From assembly GCF_013185195.1 (NCBI RefSeq), contig NZ_JAAZWC010000012.1, positions 1 to 64,000 of the forward strand: a stretch of DNA of 64,000 bases, read 5' to 3'. This stretch comes from Saccharibacillus qingshengii. GTDB taxonomy: Bacteria > Bacillota > Bacilli > Paenibacillales > Paenibacillaceae. Numbering within the stretch: position 1 is the stretch's first letter; every line of letters starts with the position of its first letter. The notes beneath the pieces were generated by a model. It had not been told where the DNA came from, searched no databases, and saw nothing but the letters and a program-made list of their open reading frames with translations. The translations under genes and the position numbers were made by a program. Positions 52,130 through 61,317 of the stretch are shown here, in pieces.

Positions 52130-52909
52130 ATGCCCAATGGAGAAACCGGGAAATTAAGCGGGAAAACGGCTTTGGTTACAGGCGCCAGCCGAGGAATCGG
52201 CCGCGCCATTGCACTGCGTTTGGCTTCGGAAGGTGCGCTTGTGGCGGTCCATTACGGCCGCAGCACGCGGGAAGCCCAAGAAACGGTGAACCTCATTACC
52301 CAACAAGGCGGCCGGGCTTTTGCACTTGGGGCCGAGTTAAGCCATATGGGCGAAATTCACCGTCTGTATACGATGCTGGACAAAAAACTGCAGGAGCACA
52401 CCGGCGCCAAGACCTTCGATATTTTGGTGAACAATGCAGGGATCGGGCGGGCTCTCCCTTTCGAAGAAACAACAGAAGAAATCTTGGAAGAAATACTGTC
52501 GATCAACGTGAAAGCCCTGTTCTTCGTCACGCGCGAAGCGTTAACCCGACTGCAAGGCGGCGGCCGGATCATCAATATTTCCTCGTTCGTCACCCGCTCC
52601 GCATCGCCGTCCGCTATGGCTTACAGTTTGTCCAAAGGCGCGGTCAACACGTTTACGGTTGCATTGGCCCAGCAGTTGGGAGCACGCGGCATCACGGTCA
52701 ATGCCATCATGCCCGGCTATACGAATACGGAGATGAACGCTTCCGCAGTCAACGACCCTGCGACGAATGCCAGTGTGGCGGCGATGTCCGCGCTTGGCCG
52801 CTGGGGCGAGCCCGAAGACATCGCCGATATCGCCGCTTTCCTGGCCTCTTCGGACAGCGGATGGATAACCGGCCAGCTTGTAGACGCAAGCGGCGGTTCC
52901 GCGCTGTAA
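52130..52909 (+). CDS. Short-chain dehydrogenase/reductase
   Basis: A 259-residue SDR of the FabG-like classical type: TGASRGIGRAIALRLA (17-32), NNAGIG near 104, Ser in INISSFVTRS, YSLSKGAVN catalytic Tyr/Lys, GYTNTEMNA after the active site, and ITGQLVDASGG at the end. It probably oxidises or reduces a small alcohol or ketone. The ATG is preferred over a GTG 39 bases upstream, which lies in the palindrome. RBS AAAGGAA is moderate. Confidence 0.88.
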   Translation: MPNGETGKLSGKTALVTGASRGIGRAIALRLASEGALVAVHYGRSTREAQETVNLITQQGGRAFALGAELSHMGEIHRLYTMLDKKLQEHTGAKTFDILVNNAGIGRALPFEETTEEILEEILSINVKALFFVTREALTRLQGGGRIINISSFVTRSASPSAMAYSLSKGAVNTFTVALAQQLGARGITVNAIMPGYTNTEMNASAVNDPATNASVAAMSALGRWGEPEDIADIAAFLASSDSGWITGQLVDASGGSAL

Positions 52910-52933
52910 TCAAGCCTCCATAGAATTATCCAA

Positions 52934-52996
52934 CCGCACTTTCTTCGTGGGTCGGGTCTGTTGACCCTGACGCGATACCGGAGGTGCGGCTTTTTC
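52934..52996 (+). terminator. Probable terminator after the SDR gene
   Basis: CCGCAC (52934-52939) and GTGCGG (52984-52989) enclose an inner GGGTC/GACCC hairpin, with five T following. The long loop makes the call moderate. Confidence 0.45.
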
Positions 52997-53063
52997 TTTC
53001 CATCTTGAGGCGCATCGGTTAGAATAGTTTCCAAACGCACCCAAATCGAAAGGTGGAATTCTT

Positions 53064-53681
53064 TTGTCCCGCAACATTTTCTCACGTGTGACTTCGGACC
53101 TCTCGGGGATGTCCGACAAGTGTAAGGTTATCCCTCCGTCCGATTTTGCAACCTGTCAGGCTCAAGCCTACATTTTTACCGAAATGAACGAGAAGCTCTA
53201 CTTCCTGCTCAAGTCGGCCAAGGACGAATACGCCTTCACCAACATCGGCCTGATCCATGTCGACGGAGAGAAAGCGATCAGCAGCAAGCGGCAGATTCTG
53301 CGCTACAATTATTTCGAACATACGCCTACGAATGTCATCTTGGAAACGGCGGGCACGGCGGATTTGGATGTGGAGATCAAGTTCGCCATGGGTCCGGTAT
53401 TCTCGATCGACGTGGTCAAAGCCCATCTGGAACCGCTGATTGCCCTCTACAAAATCCTCACCCTGATCGGCATGACCAAAACGGAGTATGCGCGCCACTG
53501 GGCGTTGGTCGAACGCAGTTTCGAGCACAGCCGCGATGCCGTAGGCCGTCTCTCGGGCACGGGCAGTGCAAGTTCGGAATATCGGTCCATTCTCCAGCAT
53601 GCCCAGTCAGAGCTGCTCGCCGCCTACGACAAATACCATCCCCAGGAATACGACGCGGCTTTTGAACTGTATCTGTCCTGA
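53064..53681 (+). CDS. Bacterial PH-domain protein (YvbH-like)
   Basis: A 205-residue soluble protein starting with TTG (AAAGGTGG upstream). Residues about 30-125 fit the bacterial PH domain (IFTEMNEKLYFLLKSAKDEY, FTNIGLIHVDGE, KRQILRYNYFEH), and the helical C-terminus resembles the YvbH-like oligomerisation region. No reaction is known. Confidence 0.78.
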   Translation: MSRNIFSRVTSDLSGMSDKCKVIPPSDFATCQAQAYIFTEMNEKLYFLLKSAKDEYAFTNIGLIHVDGEKAISSKRQILRYNYFEHTPTNVILETAGTADLDVEIKFAMGPVFSIDVVKAHLEPLIALYKILTLIGMTKTEYARHWALVERSFEHSRDAVGRLSGTGSASSEYRSILQHAQSELLAAYDKYHPQEYDAAFELYLS

Positions 53682-53775
53682 AAAGAACCCTCCCTTACAT
53701 ACTGCTTTTCCCCTAACCGGAGCGACTGACCGTTGGCTGTAAGCCGTATCCTGTCAAACAATTAGGAGGGTTTCT

Positions 53776-54693
53776 ATGAGAGCCGTGATTTGCACCCGCT
53801 ATGGACCGCCGGAAGTCCTGCAGATCAAAGAACTGGAAAAGCCGATACCCAAAGATCATGAAGTCTTAATCAAAGTCTTGGCGGCCACCGCGCATATCGG
53901 CGATACCCGAATCCGCAGAGCCGACCCGTTTCTGGTCAGGATCGTGTTCGGCATGCTCAATCCCCGCAAAAACCTGATCCTGGGGCTGGAAATCTCCGGT
54001 GTCATCGAAGCGGTAGGGAAAGACGTGCAGCAGTTCAAAGCGGGCGACGAAGTATTCGGACTTACGGGATTCAGCGGAGGTTATGCGGAATACATCTGCC
54101 TGCCCGGAACCGTGGAACCGGGAACCGGACAGAAGAAAGGCATGATTGCCCGAAAGCCCGCCCACTTCTCCCACGAAGAAGCGGCCGTCGTTCCGTCGGG
54201 AGCCTTGACTGCTTTGAAAAATTTGCAAAAAGCGCAGATTCAGGCGGGCCAGCATATTCTGATCTACGGAGCCTCCGGCAGCCTGGGAACGTATGCTATC
54301 CAGCTTGCGAAGGATTACGGAGCGGAAGTCACGGCGGTGTGCAGTCGAAGCAACATCGAACTCGTCCGGTCGCTGGGAGCGGACCGGGTGATCGATTATA
54401 CGGCGGAAGATTTCACGGCTTCGGACACCCGTTACGACATCGTGTACGATGCGGTCATCAAAGCCAAACCGGCGCAGTGCCGACAGATCCTGAAGCCGAA
54501 CGGCGTGTTCGTTAATAACAGCCGACTGTCGAAAATGGAAGAAGCCGATCTGCTGTTTGTCAAAGGCCTGCTCGAAGAACACAAATTGAAGCCGGTCATC
54601 GATCGGACTTATCGGCTGGAAGACATTGTCGAAGCCCACCGATACGTGGATACCGGACGCAAAAAAGGCAATGTAGCCCTGACGCTGGGATAA
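53776..54693 (+). CDS. Zinc-independent NAD(P)-dependent alcohol dehydrogenase/quinone oxidoreductase
   Basis: A 305-residue MDR-superfamily protein. GroES-like N-terminal domain (GLEISGVIEAVGKDV, FKAGDEVFG), Rossmann domain with LIYGASGSLGTYAIQLAK at about 172-189, and a C-terminal RTYRLEDIVEAHRYVDTGRKKGN block. The zinc ligands of true alcohol dehydrogenases are missing, so a quinone or enone reductase role is more likely. AGGAGGG precedes the start. Two small genes follow closely in the same direction. Confidence 0.87.
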   Translation: MRAVICTRYGPPEVLQIKELEKPIPKDHEVLIKVLAATAHIGDTRIRRADPFLVRIVFGMLNPRKNLILGLEISGVIEAVGKDVQQFKAGDEVFGLTGFSGGYAEYICLPGTVEPGTGQKKGMIARKPAHFSHEEAAVVPSGALTALKNLQKAQIQAGQHILIYGASGSLGTYAIQLAKDYGAEVTAVCSRSNIELVRSLGADRVIDYTAEDFTASDTRYDIVYDAVIKAKPAQCRQILKPNGVFVNNSRLSKMEEADLLFVKGLLEEHKLKPVIDRTYRLEDIVEAHRYVDTGRKKGNVALTLG

Positions 54694-54716
54694 AAAAAGA
54701 CACCGGGGAGACGATC

Positions 54717-55022
54717 ATGCGCAGCATCAACGCCTACTACTGCAGCTTGAATATTCGGTACGATCTGCCCGATGCCGTCTGGGAGACCGTCGGCGAACTT
54801 TACGAGCGGATGCCGGGATGGATCGGATACGTACAGGGCATCCCGCATTGGTTCGGTCAAGAAGAAGACGGGATCCGGATCACGGCTTCGGTCGAACCGA
54901 GCGGATTGTGCATGGAGGCGCGGATGGACGAGGAGAGCTGGCAGTCCTGGATCGGGCTTTTTAAGACAGAAGCTTCGAAGGTGCTGGGATTCAAGGTCGC
55001 GGAACCGGAGGATGAGAGATGA
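54717..55022 (+). CDS. Small hypothetical protein
   Basis: A 101-residue soluble acidic, Trp-rich protein (VWETVGELYERMPGWIGYVQ, IPHWFGQEEDGI, DEESWQSWIGLF). CGGGGAG precedes the ATG. It overlaps the lipoprotein gene by four bases (ATGA), so translation is coupled. No family was recognised. Confidence 0.7.
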   Translation: MRSINAYYCSLNIRYDLPDAVWETVGELYERMPGWIGYVQGIPHWFGQEEDGIRITASVEPSGLCMEARMDEESWQSWIGLFKTEASKVLGFKVAEPEDER

Positions 55023-55507
55023 AAAAAGCCAGCCTGTTCACTGCCTTGATCCTTCTGTTGGCGGGATGCTCCGGGGCAGGCGGGAATCATTCCAACACAT
55101 TTAAATGGGGAGATCTCTCGATCTCGGAGTTCGAAAATCAAGAGAACTATTTCATCGTGGCTCCGTTTGAATGGATGGGCAAAGAGCCGGCAGTGATCGA
55201 ATCCGTGGAGTTGGTTGCGCAGGGCGAGGCGCCGATTGACACAGAGGACGGTCAGGTCCATTACACGTTTCATGGGGCCGATCCAAGCAAAGGGGTAGGC
55301 GTCTACGCCCGGGAAGACCTGGGCGATCTGGACGAGATCCGGGGATTCGAAGTCGAAGGTGAAAGTCGGTTGGTGCTGGAAATTTCGTTAGAACATGTAC
55401 AGCCCGACCCCAACCGCCGAATGAAGATCAAATACACGGTCGACGGCAAAGAGCATGAGCAAATCCTCGAATCGCCCATGATTGAACAGTTGAGAACGGA
55501 AGAATAG
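55019..55507 (+). CDS. Small lipoprotein of unknown function
   Basis: A 162-residue lipoprotein: short Lys-Lys start, hydrophobic helix and lipobox LLAGC with the lipidated Cys at about 17. The mature part is acidic and beta-rich with no recognised domain. It is the last gene of a small unit and is followed by the duplicated terminator at 55.5 kb. Confidence 0.75.
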   Translation: MKKASLFTALILLLAGCSGAGGNHSNTFKWGDLSISEFENQENYFIVAPFEWMGKEPAVIESVELVAQGEAPIDTEDGQVHYTFHGADPSKGVGVYAREDLGDLDEIRGFEVEGESRLVLEISLEHVQPDPNRRMKIKYTVDGKEHEQILESPMIEQLRTEE

Positions 55508-55536
55508 TTTGGAATACACTTCGTTGTAGGCAAAAA

Positions 55537-55564
55537 GAGGCCCCGGCTTATGTGCCGGGGCCTC
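55537..55564. terminator. Left copy of the duplicated terminator hairpin
   Basis: AGGCCCCGG, 8 bases, CCGGGGCCT: stem identical to the right copy. A-run before it on the plus strand serves the minus strand; the T-tract for the plus strand is missing because the element follows. Confidence 0.75.
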
Positions 55565-55766
55565 AGGCCGTTGAGAAAGTCCCATTCGTATGAAAAACTT
55601 GTCGGCTGCGGGAGAAATTCGTTTCGGCCGCGTGTTGAAATCGGGAAAAACGATCAAATTTCAATGGAATTTTCCCGATTTCAAAGGCGAACACTATCGT
55701 TCCTTCACTGAATTTCTCCCTCCGTCTCCTCGCTTCTCTCGGAATCAGACTTTCTCGACACGTTGA
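55565..55766 (+). mobile_element. 202-bp MITE-like element with terminal inverted repeats
   Basis: The left end GTTGAGAAAGTCCCATTCG and the inverted right end GTCGAGAAAGTCTGATTCC agree at 15 of 19 positions. Inside, TTGAAATCGGGAAAA (55635-55649) and its exact complement (55670-55684) form a 15-bp hairpin. It is flanked by 27-bp identical copies of a terminator hairpin. It has no coding capacity, so movement would need a transposase elsewhere. Related sequence lies at 1-113 and 22169-22193. Confidence 0.65.
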
Positions 55767-55800
55767 AGGCCCCGGCTTATGTGCCGGGGCCTCTTTTTGT
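55767..55800. terminator. Right copy of the duplicated terminator hairpin, bidirectional
   Basis: Same stem as the left copy, followed by CTCTTTTTG. It is the effective terminator for the convergent MMPL gene, whose stop lies 37 bases away. Confidence 0.85.
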
Positions 55801-55836
55801 GTTCTTTTCCCGCTATAACGGTTCGGTCAAGTTCGC

Positions 55837-58263
55837 TTAACGTCCTCTCGCGGCTTCCGCCGCTTCCCGGGCCTTCAGCTCTTCGAGCAGCTTGTCGCCT
55901 TCGACGTCGAGGTTCGGCAGGATGCGGTCGAGCCATTTCGGCAGCGCCCACGCTTTGTCGCCGAACAGCGACATGACGGCCGGAACGAGCGTCATCCGGA
56001 TCACGAACGCATCGATCAGGATGCCGACCGCAAGAGCGAAGCCGATCTGCTTGATCATGATGTCGTGCGTGAAGATGAAGCCGGCGAATACGGCGACCAT
56101 GATGATCGCGGCCGCCACGACGACGCGGCTCGCCTGGCCGTAGCCGTGGATGACGCTGTCGCTGCCCCGGCGCCCGTGCACGTAGGATTCACGCATGGAC
56201 GAGACGAGGAAGACCTGATAGTCCATCGCCAAACCGTACAGGATACCGGTCACCAGGATCGGCAGGAAACTCAGAATCGGACCCGCCGTATCAAACGCGA
56301 ACAGGTCATGCGCCCAGCCCCATTGGAACACGGCGGTCGTGATGCCGAACGTCGCCAGAATGCTCAGCAGGAACCCTACGGTCGCTTTGATCGGTACGAC
56401 GATCGAGCGGAACACCAGCAGCAGAATGATCAGCGACAGCACGACGATAATGCCTACGTAGATCGGGAACACTTCCGCGAGCTTCGCCGACATGTCGATA
56501 TTGACCGCAGTCACACCCGTTACACCAAGCGTGATGCCGTTATCGGCTGCAAGAGCGGAATCGTCGTCGCGCAGCAGCGTGACCAGATCCCGGGTCTCGG
56601 CATCATTCGGGCCGGTCTTCGGAATGACGCTCAGCAGCGCAAGCTTGCCATTCTCGCTGATCCCGAGCGGCGAGACGACAGAGACGTTGTCGACCTGCTG
56701 AATCCCCTGGGTCAGCGCGCCGAGCGTCTGCGGCGTGACATCTTCGCCTTTCGTGGATTCCGCGACGATCAGAAGTGTGCCGTTGAAGCCTTCGCCGAAG
56801 CTCTTGGAGATAGCATCGTAGCTCTGGCGCTTGGCCGTATCGAGATCGGCCGAAGCCGCGGACGGGATGGCCAGATCCATTTTGGCAGCCGGAATGGCCG
56901 CGATGCCGAGAACAATCACGCTCAGCAGAATGACCGGCCAGCGGAATTTGATCACGCCGTGAATCCAGCGGGCTTGGGTCTGCTTCTGCGCGCGGGCAGT
57001 CCGCATAGCGGTATTCTTCTCGCGCGTTTTGCGGGAGCAAATACGCTCGCCGATCAGACCAAGCAGCGCCGGCAGCAGCGTGAGTGCGATCAGAACGTTG
57101 ATGAGCACGGTCACCGAAGCGACCAGCGCCATCGCGCTCAGGAAGCCGATACCGATCACCAGCAGACCGCACAGCGCGATAATGACCGTAAGGCCCGCGA
57201 AGAAGACGGCGCTGCCCGCCGTACCGATCGAACGGCTGGCCGCTTCTTGCGCACTCAATCCCTGATCGAGAATCAGGCGGCGCTGGCGGTTGATAATGAA
57301 CAGCGCATAATCGATGCCGACCGCAAGGCCCACCATCAGCGCAAGAATAGGCGTGATGGAACCCATATTGAAGAAACTGGAGAATGCGTACGCGCCTCCG
57401 ACCCCGATGCCGACGCCGAACAGGGCGACGACAAGCGGCAGGCCCGCAGCCACGACGGAACCAAGCGTCATGATCAACACGATCGCGGCCACGACCAGAC
57501 CGTAAATTTCGTTGGTGCCGATCGGGATGTCGAGCGGCAGCAGCGATTCGCTCGGCAGCGCCGTAACGCCCGTCTCGCTCGCCACGTCTTCAACCGTCTT
57601 GATGACCGATTCTTTGACTTCATCGGACACGGCGGACTGCTGCACCGTAAACTGGAACTGGAACAGCGCCGCGCTGCCGTCGTTTGCGATTGTCACGCCG
57701 ATGACCGGCATGCCGTCCACGACGAGCGGCGTGTACGGCGGCCGTTCGGCGCCGGCTTGAGCGGCGCCCGCGCCCTGCTGGGCGTCGGCGTTATCCCCGG
57801 CAGCCGCGCCGGGGGTCTGGCCCGCCGCGGAAGCCGCGTCGCCCGCGGCACTCGGCTGCGCGGCGGCATCGCCCGCGCCTTCACCCGCAGCTGCTTGAGC
57901 GGCCTGCGCCTGGGCCATGGCCTGCGCGGCCAATTCGGGCGCGTTCAGGATCTGGTCGAGGCCGTAGACTTCGTCGGCCGCTTCCTTGATCGCCGCCAGA
58001 CGCTCCGGCGTATTCAGGCTTTCGCCTTCGGGCGCAACGAAGACGACGCTGCCCTGCCCGCCGGAAGCTTCCGGCTGCACTTCGGCCAACTGGTCGAGCA
58101 CTTTTTGCGACTCCGTGCCTTCGATCTTCATCTCCGAACTTACGCTTACTCCGTTGATGCCCAGCATCGCGATGACGATTGCCAGAACGACAACCCATCC
58201 CCCGATAAACAACCAGGGCTTGCTGTATGCCGACCTACCGATTTTATACAAAAACTTGGACAC
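55837..58263 (-). CDS. MMPL/RND family transporter
   Basis: An 808-residue exporter of the MMPL (YdfJ-like) family, starting with GTG (AAGGAG upstream). Twelve helices lie in two halves: TM1 at about 15-35, extracellular domain to 235, helices 2-6 to 400 (FFAGLTVIIALCGLLVIGIG type), TM7 near 445, second domain to 600, helices 8-12 to 770. GLAVGIDYALFIINRQRRL and GLAMDYQVFLVSSMRE carry the proton-relay Asp. The first extracellular domain has an Ala/Gln/Gly-rich insertion (about 110-170). It probably exports lipids or drugs and is repressed by the upstream TetR gene. Confidence 0.9.
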   Translation of the reverse strand: MSKFLYKIGRSAYSKPWLFIGGWVVVLAIVIAMLGINGVSVSSEMKIEGTESQKVLDQLAEVQPEASGGQGSVVFVAPEGESLNTPERLAAIKEAADEVYGLDQILNAPELAAQAMAQAQAAQAAAGEGAGDAAAQPSAAGDAASAAGQTPGAAAGDNADAQQGAGAAQAGAERPPYTPLVVDGMPVIGVTIANDGSAALFQFQFTVQQSAVSDEVKESVIKTVEDVASETGVTALPSESLLPLDIPIGTNEIYGLVVAAIVLIMTLGSVVAAGLPLVVALFGVGIGVGGAYAFSSFFNMGSITPILALMVGLAVGIDYALFIINRQRRLILDQGLSAQEAASRSIGTAGSAVFFAGLTVIIALCGLLVIGIGFLSAMALVASVTVLINVLIALTLLPALLGLIGERICSRKTREKNTAMRTARAQKQTQARWIHGVIKFRWPVILLSVIVLGIAAIPAAKMDLAIPSAASADLDTAKRQSYDAISKSFGEGFNGTLLIVAESTKGEDVTPQTLGALTQGIQQVDNVSVVSPLGISENGKLALLSVIPKTGPNDAETRDLVTLLRDDDSALAADNGITLGVTGVTAVNIDMSAKLAEVFPIYVGIIVVLSLIILLLVFRSIVVPIKATVGFLLSILATFGITTAVFQWGWAHDLFAFDTAGPILSFLPILVTGILYGLAMDYQVFLVSSMRESYVHGRRGSDSVIHGYGQASRVVVAAAIIMVAVFAGFIFTHDIMIKQIGFALAVGILIDAFVIRMTLVPAVMSLFGDKAWALPKWLDRILPNLDVEGDKLLEELKAREAAEAARGR

Positions 58264-58306
58264 TAGCGCTCGCTCCTTCTATTCGCGCATCGGACTTCTC
58301 CGATCG

Positions 58307-58918
58307 TCAGAATCCGTTTTTCAAATAATTGAACGTGGTCTGCAAAAACTCCTCGAACGTCGCTTCCCCCGGCTCGCCGGCCTGCTCTTCTCCCGGAATG
58401 CGCACATTCTCCCCTTCGAGGATCGACAGCACCGCCCCGAACACCGCTCCGGCCAGAATATGCGTGTAGCCCGGCGGATAATGTCCGGCGTAATTGCGGT
58501 CCAGTTCTTCCTGGGCCGCTTTTTGCAGCCGCTGCAGGACGATTAATACGTACGGCTCAAGCGTAGGGTAATCGCGGGCCATCCGCAGAAGCTGCCTTAG
58601 ATTGCGCAGCAGTTCCGCCGTGAACTGCATCCTCGACCACTGTTCCAGCGCTTCGAGCGGAGCCATTCCGTCCGGGACTTCCACTTCCCGCAGCACATCG
58701 CTTCGGCCGCTGCTCAGCGAGAGAACCGCCATCGCCACCGCTTCTTCCTTGCACGAAAAATGATTGGCGAACGTGCGACGGGAATACCGCGCGCGCTGCA
58801 CCGCATCTTCGATCGTGAAGCCGTCCAGGCCTTTTGCGACAGCCAGCTCGTAACAGGTGCGGGCCAGCACATGCCAGGTTTCTTCCTTTTTCATATCGCG
58901 CAGACTTTGTTTGGTCAT
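58307..58918 (-). CDS. TetR family regulator of the MMPL gene
   Basis: A 203-residue TetR protein. HTH at about 10-55 (RTCYELAVAKGLDGFTIEDA, then RARYSRRTFANHFSCKEEAV) and a larger ligand domain (LRNLRQLLRMARDYPTLEPY). AAGGAGGG precedes the chosen Met. The MMPL gene starts 43 bases after its stop on the same strand: a regulator-exporter operon. Confidence 0.87.
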   Translation of the reverse strand: MTKQSLRDMKKEETWHVLARTCYELAVAKGLDGFTIEDAVQRARYSRRTFANHFSCKEEAVAMAVLSLSSGRSDVLREVEVPDGMAPLEALEQWSRMQFTAELLRNLRQLLRMARDYPTLEPYVLIVLQRLQKAAQEELDRNYAGHYPPGYTHILAGAVFGAVLSILEGENVRIPGEEQAGEPGEATFEEFLQTTFNYLKNGF

Positions 58919-59095
58919 CCGGTCCCTCCTTTGCGTACTGCACCTTTTCAACCCTTTGCAGAAACAGCTGAAAGTAAGCATAACATTTCATTGCCCAATG
59001 CGCAAAGTTTCCCAATCGGAACCGAATTTCGCTTTTTGACGGCGGTTCGTTATACTCGGTTTCAAGAAACAGCTTGTTTGACGAAGGAGACCCTC

Positions 59096-59641
59096 ATGCA
59101 GCCGATTCGAACCGAACGCTTGATTTTACGGAATTTTGCCAAAAAAGACGCCCCACATCTGCTGGAGTACGCGGCGAATCCGCAGGTGAACTGCTTTTTG
59201 GACGAGAAAGTTCCCGATCTGGAAGCCGCCGTCTTAAAAGTCACCGAGAACAGCCGCACCGATTCCCATATCGCCGTCTGCCTCCAAGAAGACGACCGCT
59301 TGATCGGCGAATTGTTCGCCATCAAGGAAGAGCCGGATACGTATTCCATCGGCTGGAACTTCAATCCGCGCTGCGAAGGTCAGGGATACGCCAGCGAAAG
59401 CTGTCGGGCCCTGCTGCACCATCTGTTCACGCAGAGGAACGCCCGGAGACTGTACGCTTACGTCGAAGACGACAACCTCAGGTCCCAGCAGCTGTGCGAA
59501 CGTCTGGGCATGCGCCAAGAAGGACTGTTCCTCGAATTCGTCTCGTTCACTTCGCACCCGGACGGAACGCCCAAATACGAGAATACGTTCCAATACGCAC
59601 TGTTGAAAAAGGAATGGCTGTCCGCGCGGCAGATCGACTGA
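59096..59641 (+). CDS. GNAT family N-acetyltransferase
   Basis: A 181-residue RimJ/RimL-type acetyltransferase: MQPIRTERLILRNF start, IGWNFNPRCEGQGYASES acetyl-CoA motif (about 88-105), then ARRLYAYVEDDNLRSQQLCE and LGMRQEGLFLEFV. It uses acetyl-CoA to modify an amine, perhaps a protein N-terminus or an antibiotic; the substrate is unknown. The GAAGGAG-preceded ATG was chosen over a far longer in-frame extension. It is divergent from the TetR gene. Confidence 0.87.
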   Translation: MQPIRTERLILRNFAKKDAPHLLEYAANPQVNCFLDEKVPDLEAAVLKVTENSRTDSHIAVCLQEDDRLIGELFAIKEEPDTYSIGWNFNPRCEGQGYASESCRALLHHLFTQRNARRLYAYVEDDNLRSQQLCERLGMRQEGLFLEFVSFTSHPDGTPKYENTFQYALLKKEWLSARQID

Positions 59642-59689
59642 ACGAAGAGGACGTATCGGACCGGACTCGGCAGCCGCCGCAAACGACAA

Positions 59690-59725
59690 AAAACCGGGAA
59701 TCCGACTTGGGTCGGTCCCGGTTAT
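59690..59725 (-). terminator. Terminator of brnQ
   Basis: AACCGGGA-A-TCCGAC pairs with GTCGG-TCCCGGTT around a short loop. Six T follow on the minus strand. Confidence 0.8.
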
Positions 59726-59752
59726 TCGTCTGTGCCCGATCTGTTATCGGTG

Positions 59753-61165
59753 TTAACGGCCTGTCGAAGGGCCTTTGCCTTCTTGAACGGAAGCCGCAGG
59801 CTTGGCGGACGATTCGGTCTTCGTCTCCCGGGCGGTCAGTCCCTGCGGTTTGCCGGTAAATCTGGCGACCAGAGCGCCGCCGATTCCGCCAACAACCGCG
59901 GGCAGCAGCCAGCCGAGGCCCAGCGAGTGAAACGGAAGAATCTCAGCGAACAGCCGCTCGACCGCAGCGATCTCGATGCCCGCCGCTTTGAACCCGTCGA
60001 ACAGGCTTACGAGAAAGGTCAGCAGCATCGTGCCCTGATACACTTCGTTCCGCCCTTTGAACAGCGGATGCACAAAGGTCAGCAGCACCAGCTCGATCAC
60101 GAGCGGATACAGCATCATCAGTACGGGAACGGAGAACTTGATAAGGCCGTTCAGACCGACGTTCGCCACAAGCGCGCTGAACACGGCCAACGAGACGGCA
60201 ATCTTTTTGTAGGAAAACTTCGGAAACAGCCCATGGAAAAACGAGGCGCAGGACGTAATCAGACCGACGCTTGTCGTCATGCAGGCTACCGTAATCATCA
60301 ATCCCAGCAGGACGGAGCCGTAAGCGCCGAAATAATGCGAAGATACCGCGGCCAGAACGTCGGCGCCGTTGCCGAGCACCCCGAGCTTGCCTACGCTCGA
60401 AGCGCCCATATAGGCAAGCGCCGTATAGATAAAGGCCAGCAGTACGCCCGCGATCAAGATCGCTTTGGCGCAGGCGCCCATGAGCGATTTGCGTCCGGTG
60501 ACGCCGCGGTCTTTGAGCGCGTTGACGATGATGATGCCGAAGATGGTAGCCGCAAGCGCGTCCAGGGTCAGATAACCTTCCTGGAATCCTTTGAAAAAGG
60601 AATGCGAGGCATAGCTCGGGTCCGGCGCTTGGAACTTGGCGATCGGATAGATCAGCGCCGCCGCGACCAGCACGCCGATAAAAGTCAGCTTCATCGGCGT
60701 CAGCACTCGTCCGACGATATCGATAATCCGGGTCGGATTGAGCGACAGCAGGCAGGCGACGCCGAAGAACACTGTCGTGAAGATCGCCAGCGCCAGATGA
60801 TGCGAGTCGGCGGCCGGAAGCAGCGGCTTCACGCCGATCTCGAACGAGACGCTGCCGGTTCGCGGCATGGCGAAGAACGGCCCGATCGCCAGGTACAGCA
60901 CGATCGCGAACAGCAGTCCGAACGTCGGATTGACGCGGCTCGACAGCGCGCGCAGATCGCGCTCGCCCGAGAATACGAACGCGGCGACGGCGATCAGCGG
61001 CAGACCCACGCCCGTCACGAGAAAGCCCGCATTGGCGGACCAAACGTTCTCGCCGGCCATCTGGCCGAGCATCGGCGGGAAGATCAGATTGCCCGCTCCG
61101 AAGAACAGGGCGAACAGCATGGAACCGAGAATGACAATAAAGGACAAAGGGGCTTTGTTTGACAT
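59753..61165 (-). CDS. brnQ: Branched-chain amino acid transport system II carrier protein
   Basis: A 470-residue twelve-helix cation symporter for Leu, Ile and Val. Family marks are LFFGAGNLIFPPMLGQMAG near the N-terminus, GVGLPLIAVAAF and ALAATIFGIIIVNALKDRG. A hydrophilic C-terminal tail (KPQGLTARETKTESSA) is longer than in many members. GGAGG lies before the start. The GntR gene upstream on the same strand may control it. Confidence 0.92.
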   Translation of the reverse strand: MSNKAPLSFIVILGSMLFALFFGAGNLIFPPMLGQMAGENVWSANAGFLVTGVGLPLIAVAAFVFSGERDLRALSSRVNPTFGLLFAIVLYLAIGPFFAMPRTGSVSFEIGVKPLLPAADSHHLALAIFTTVFFGVACLLSLNPTRIIDIVGRVLTPMKLTFIGVLVAAALIYPIAKFQAPDPSYASHSFFKGFQEGYLTLDALAATIFGIIIVNALKDRGVTGRKSLMGACAKAILIAGVLLAFIYTALAYMGASSVGKLGVLGNGADVLAAVSSHYFGAYGSVLLGLMITVACMTTSVGLITSCASFFHGLFPKFSYKKIAVSLAVFSALVANVGLNGLIKFSVPVLMMLYPLVIELVLLTFVHPLFKGRNEVYQGTMLLTFLVSLFDGFKAAGIEIAAVERLFAEILPFHSLGLGWLLPAVVGGIGGALVARFTGKPQGLTARETKTESSAKPAASVQEGKGPSTGR

Positions 61166-61191
61166 CTTAAAAATCCTCCAACCGTGTACCG

Positions 61192-61256
61192 CCGCATACG
61201 AAATCTTGTCGTTCGACCTTGTGCGGCCGAAACCGTCGAGTCCGATACGTATGCGG
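61192..61256 (-). promoter_or_regulatory. Dyad in the brnQ leader
   Basis: CCGCATACG (61192-61200) and CGTATGCGG (61248-61256) are perfectly complementary, with a small GTCG/CGAC hairpin inside. No T-box signature was seen, so this may be only a structured leader. Confidence 0.4.
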
Positions 61257-61317
61257 GGATGTTCGTATAGTCGTGCTCAGAATCGGAAATACGGCCGAGC
61301 GCAGGCAAGCCTCCTAT

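Noticed and set aside
56065-58266. 733-codon open frame opposite the MMPL transporter
   Set aside because: Antisense shadow: Asp/Arg/His-rich with no domain, while the minus strand encodes a complete transporter.
61166-61317. T-box leader of brnQ
   Set aside because: The gap is too short and the conserved T-box sequence with a following terminator was not found.
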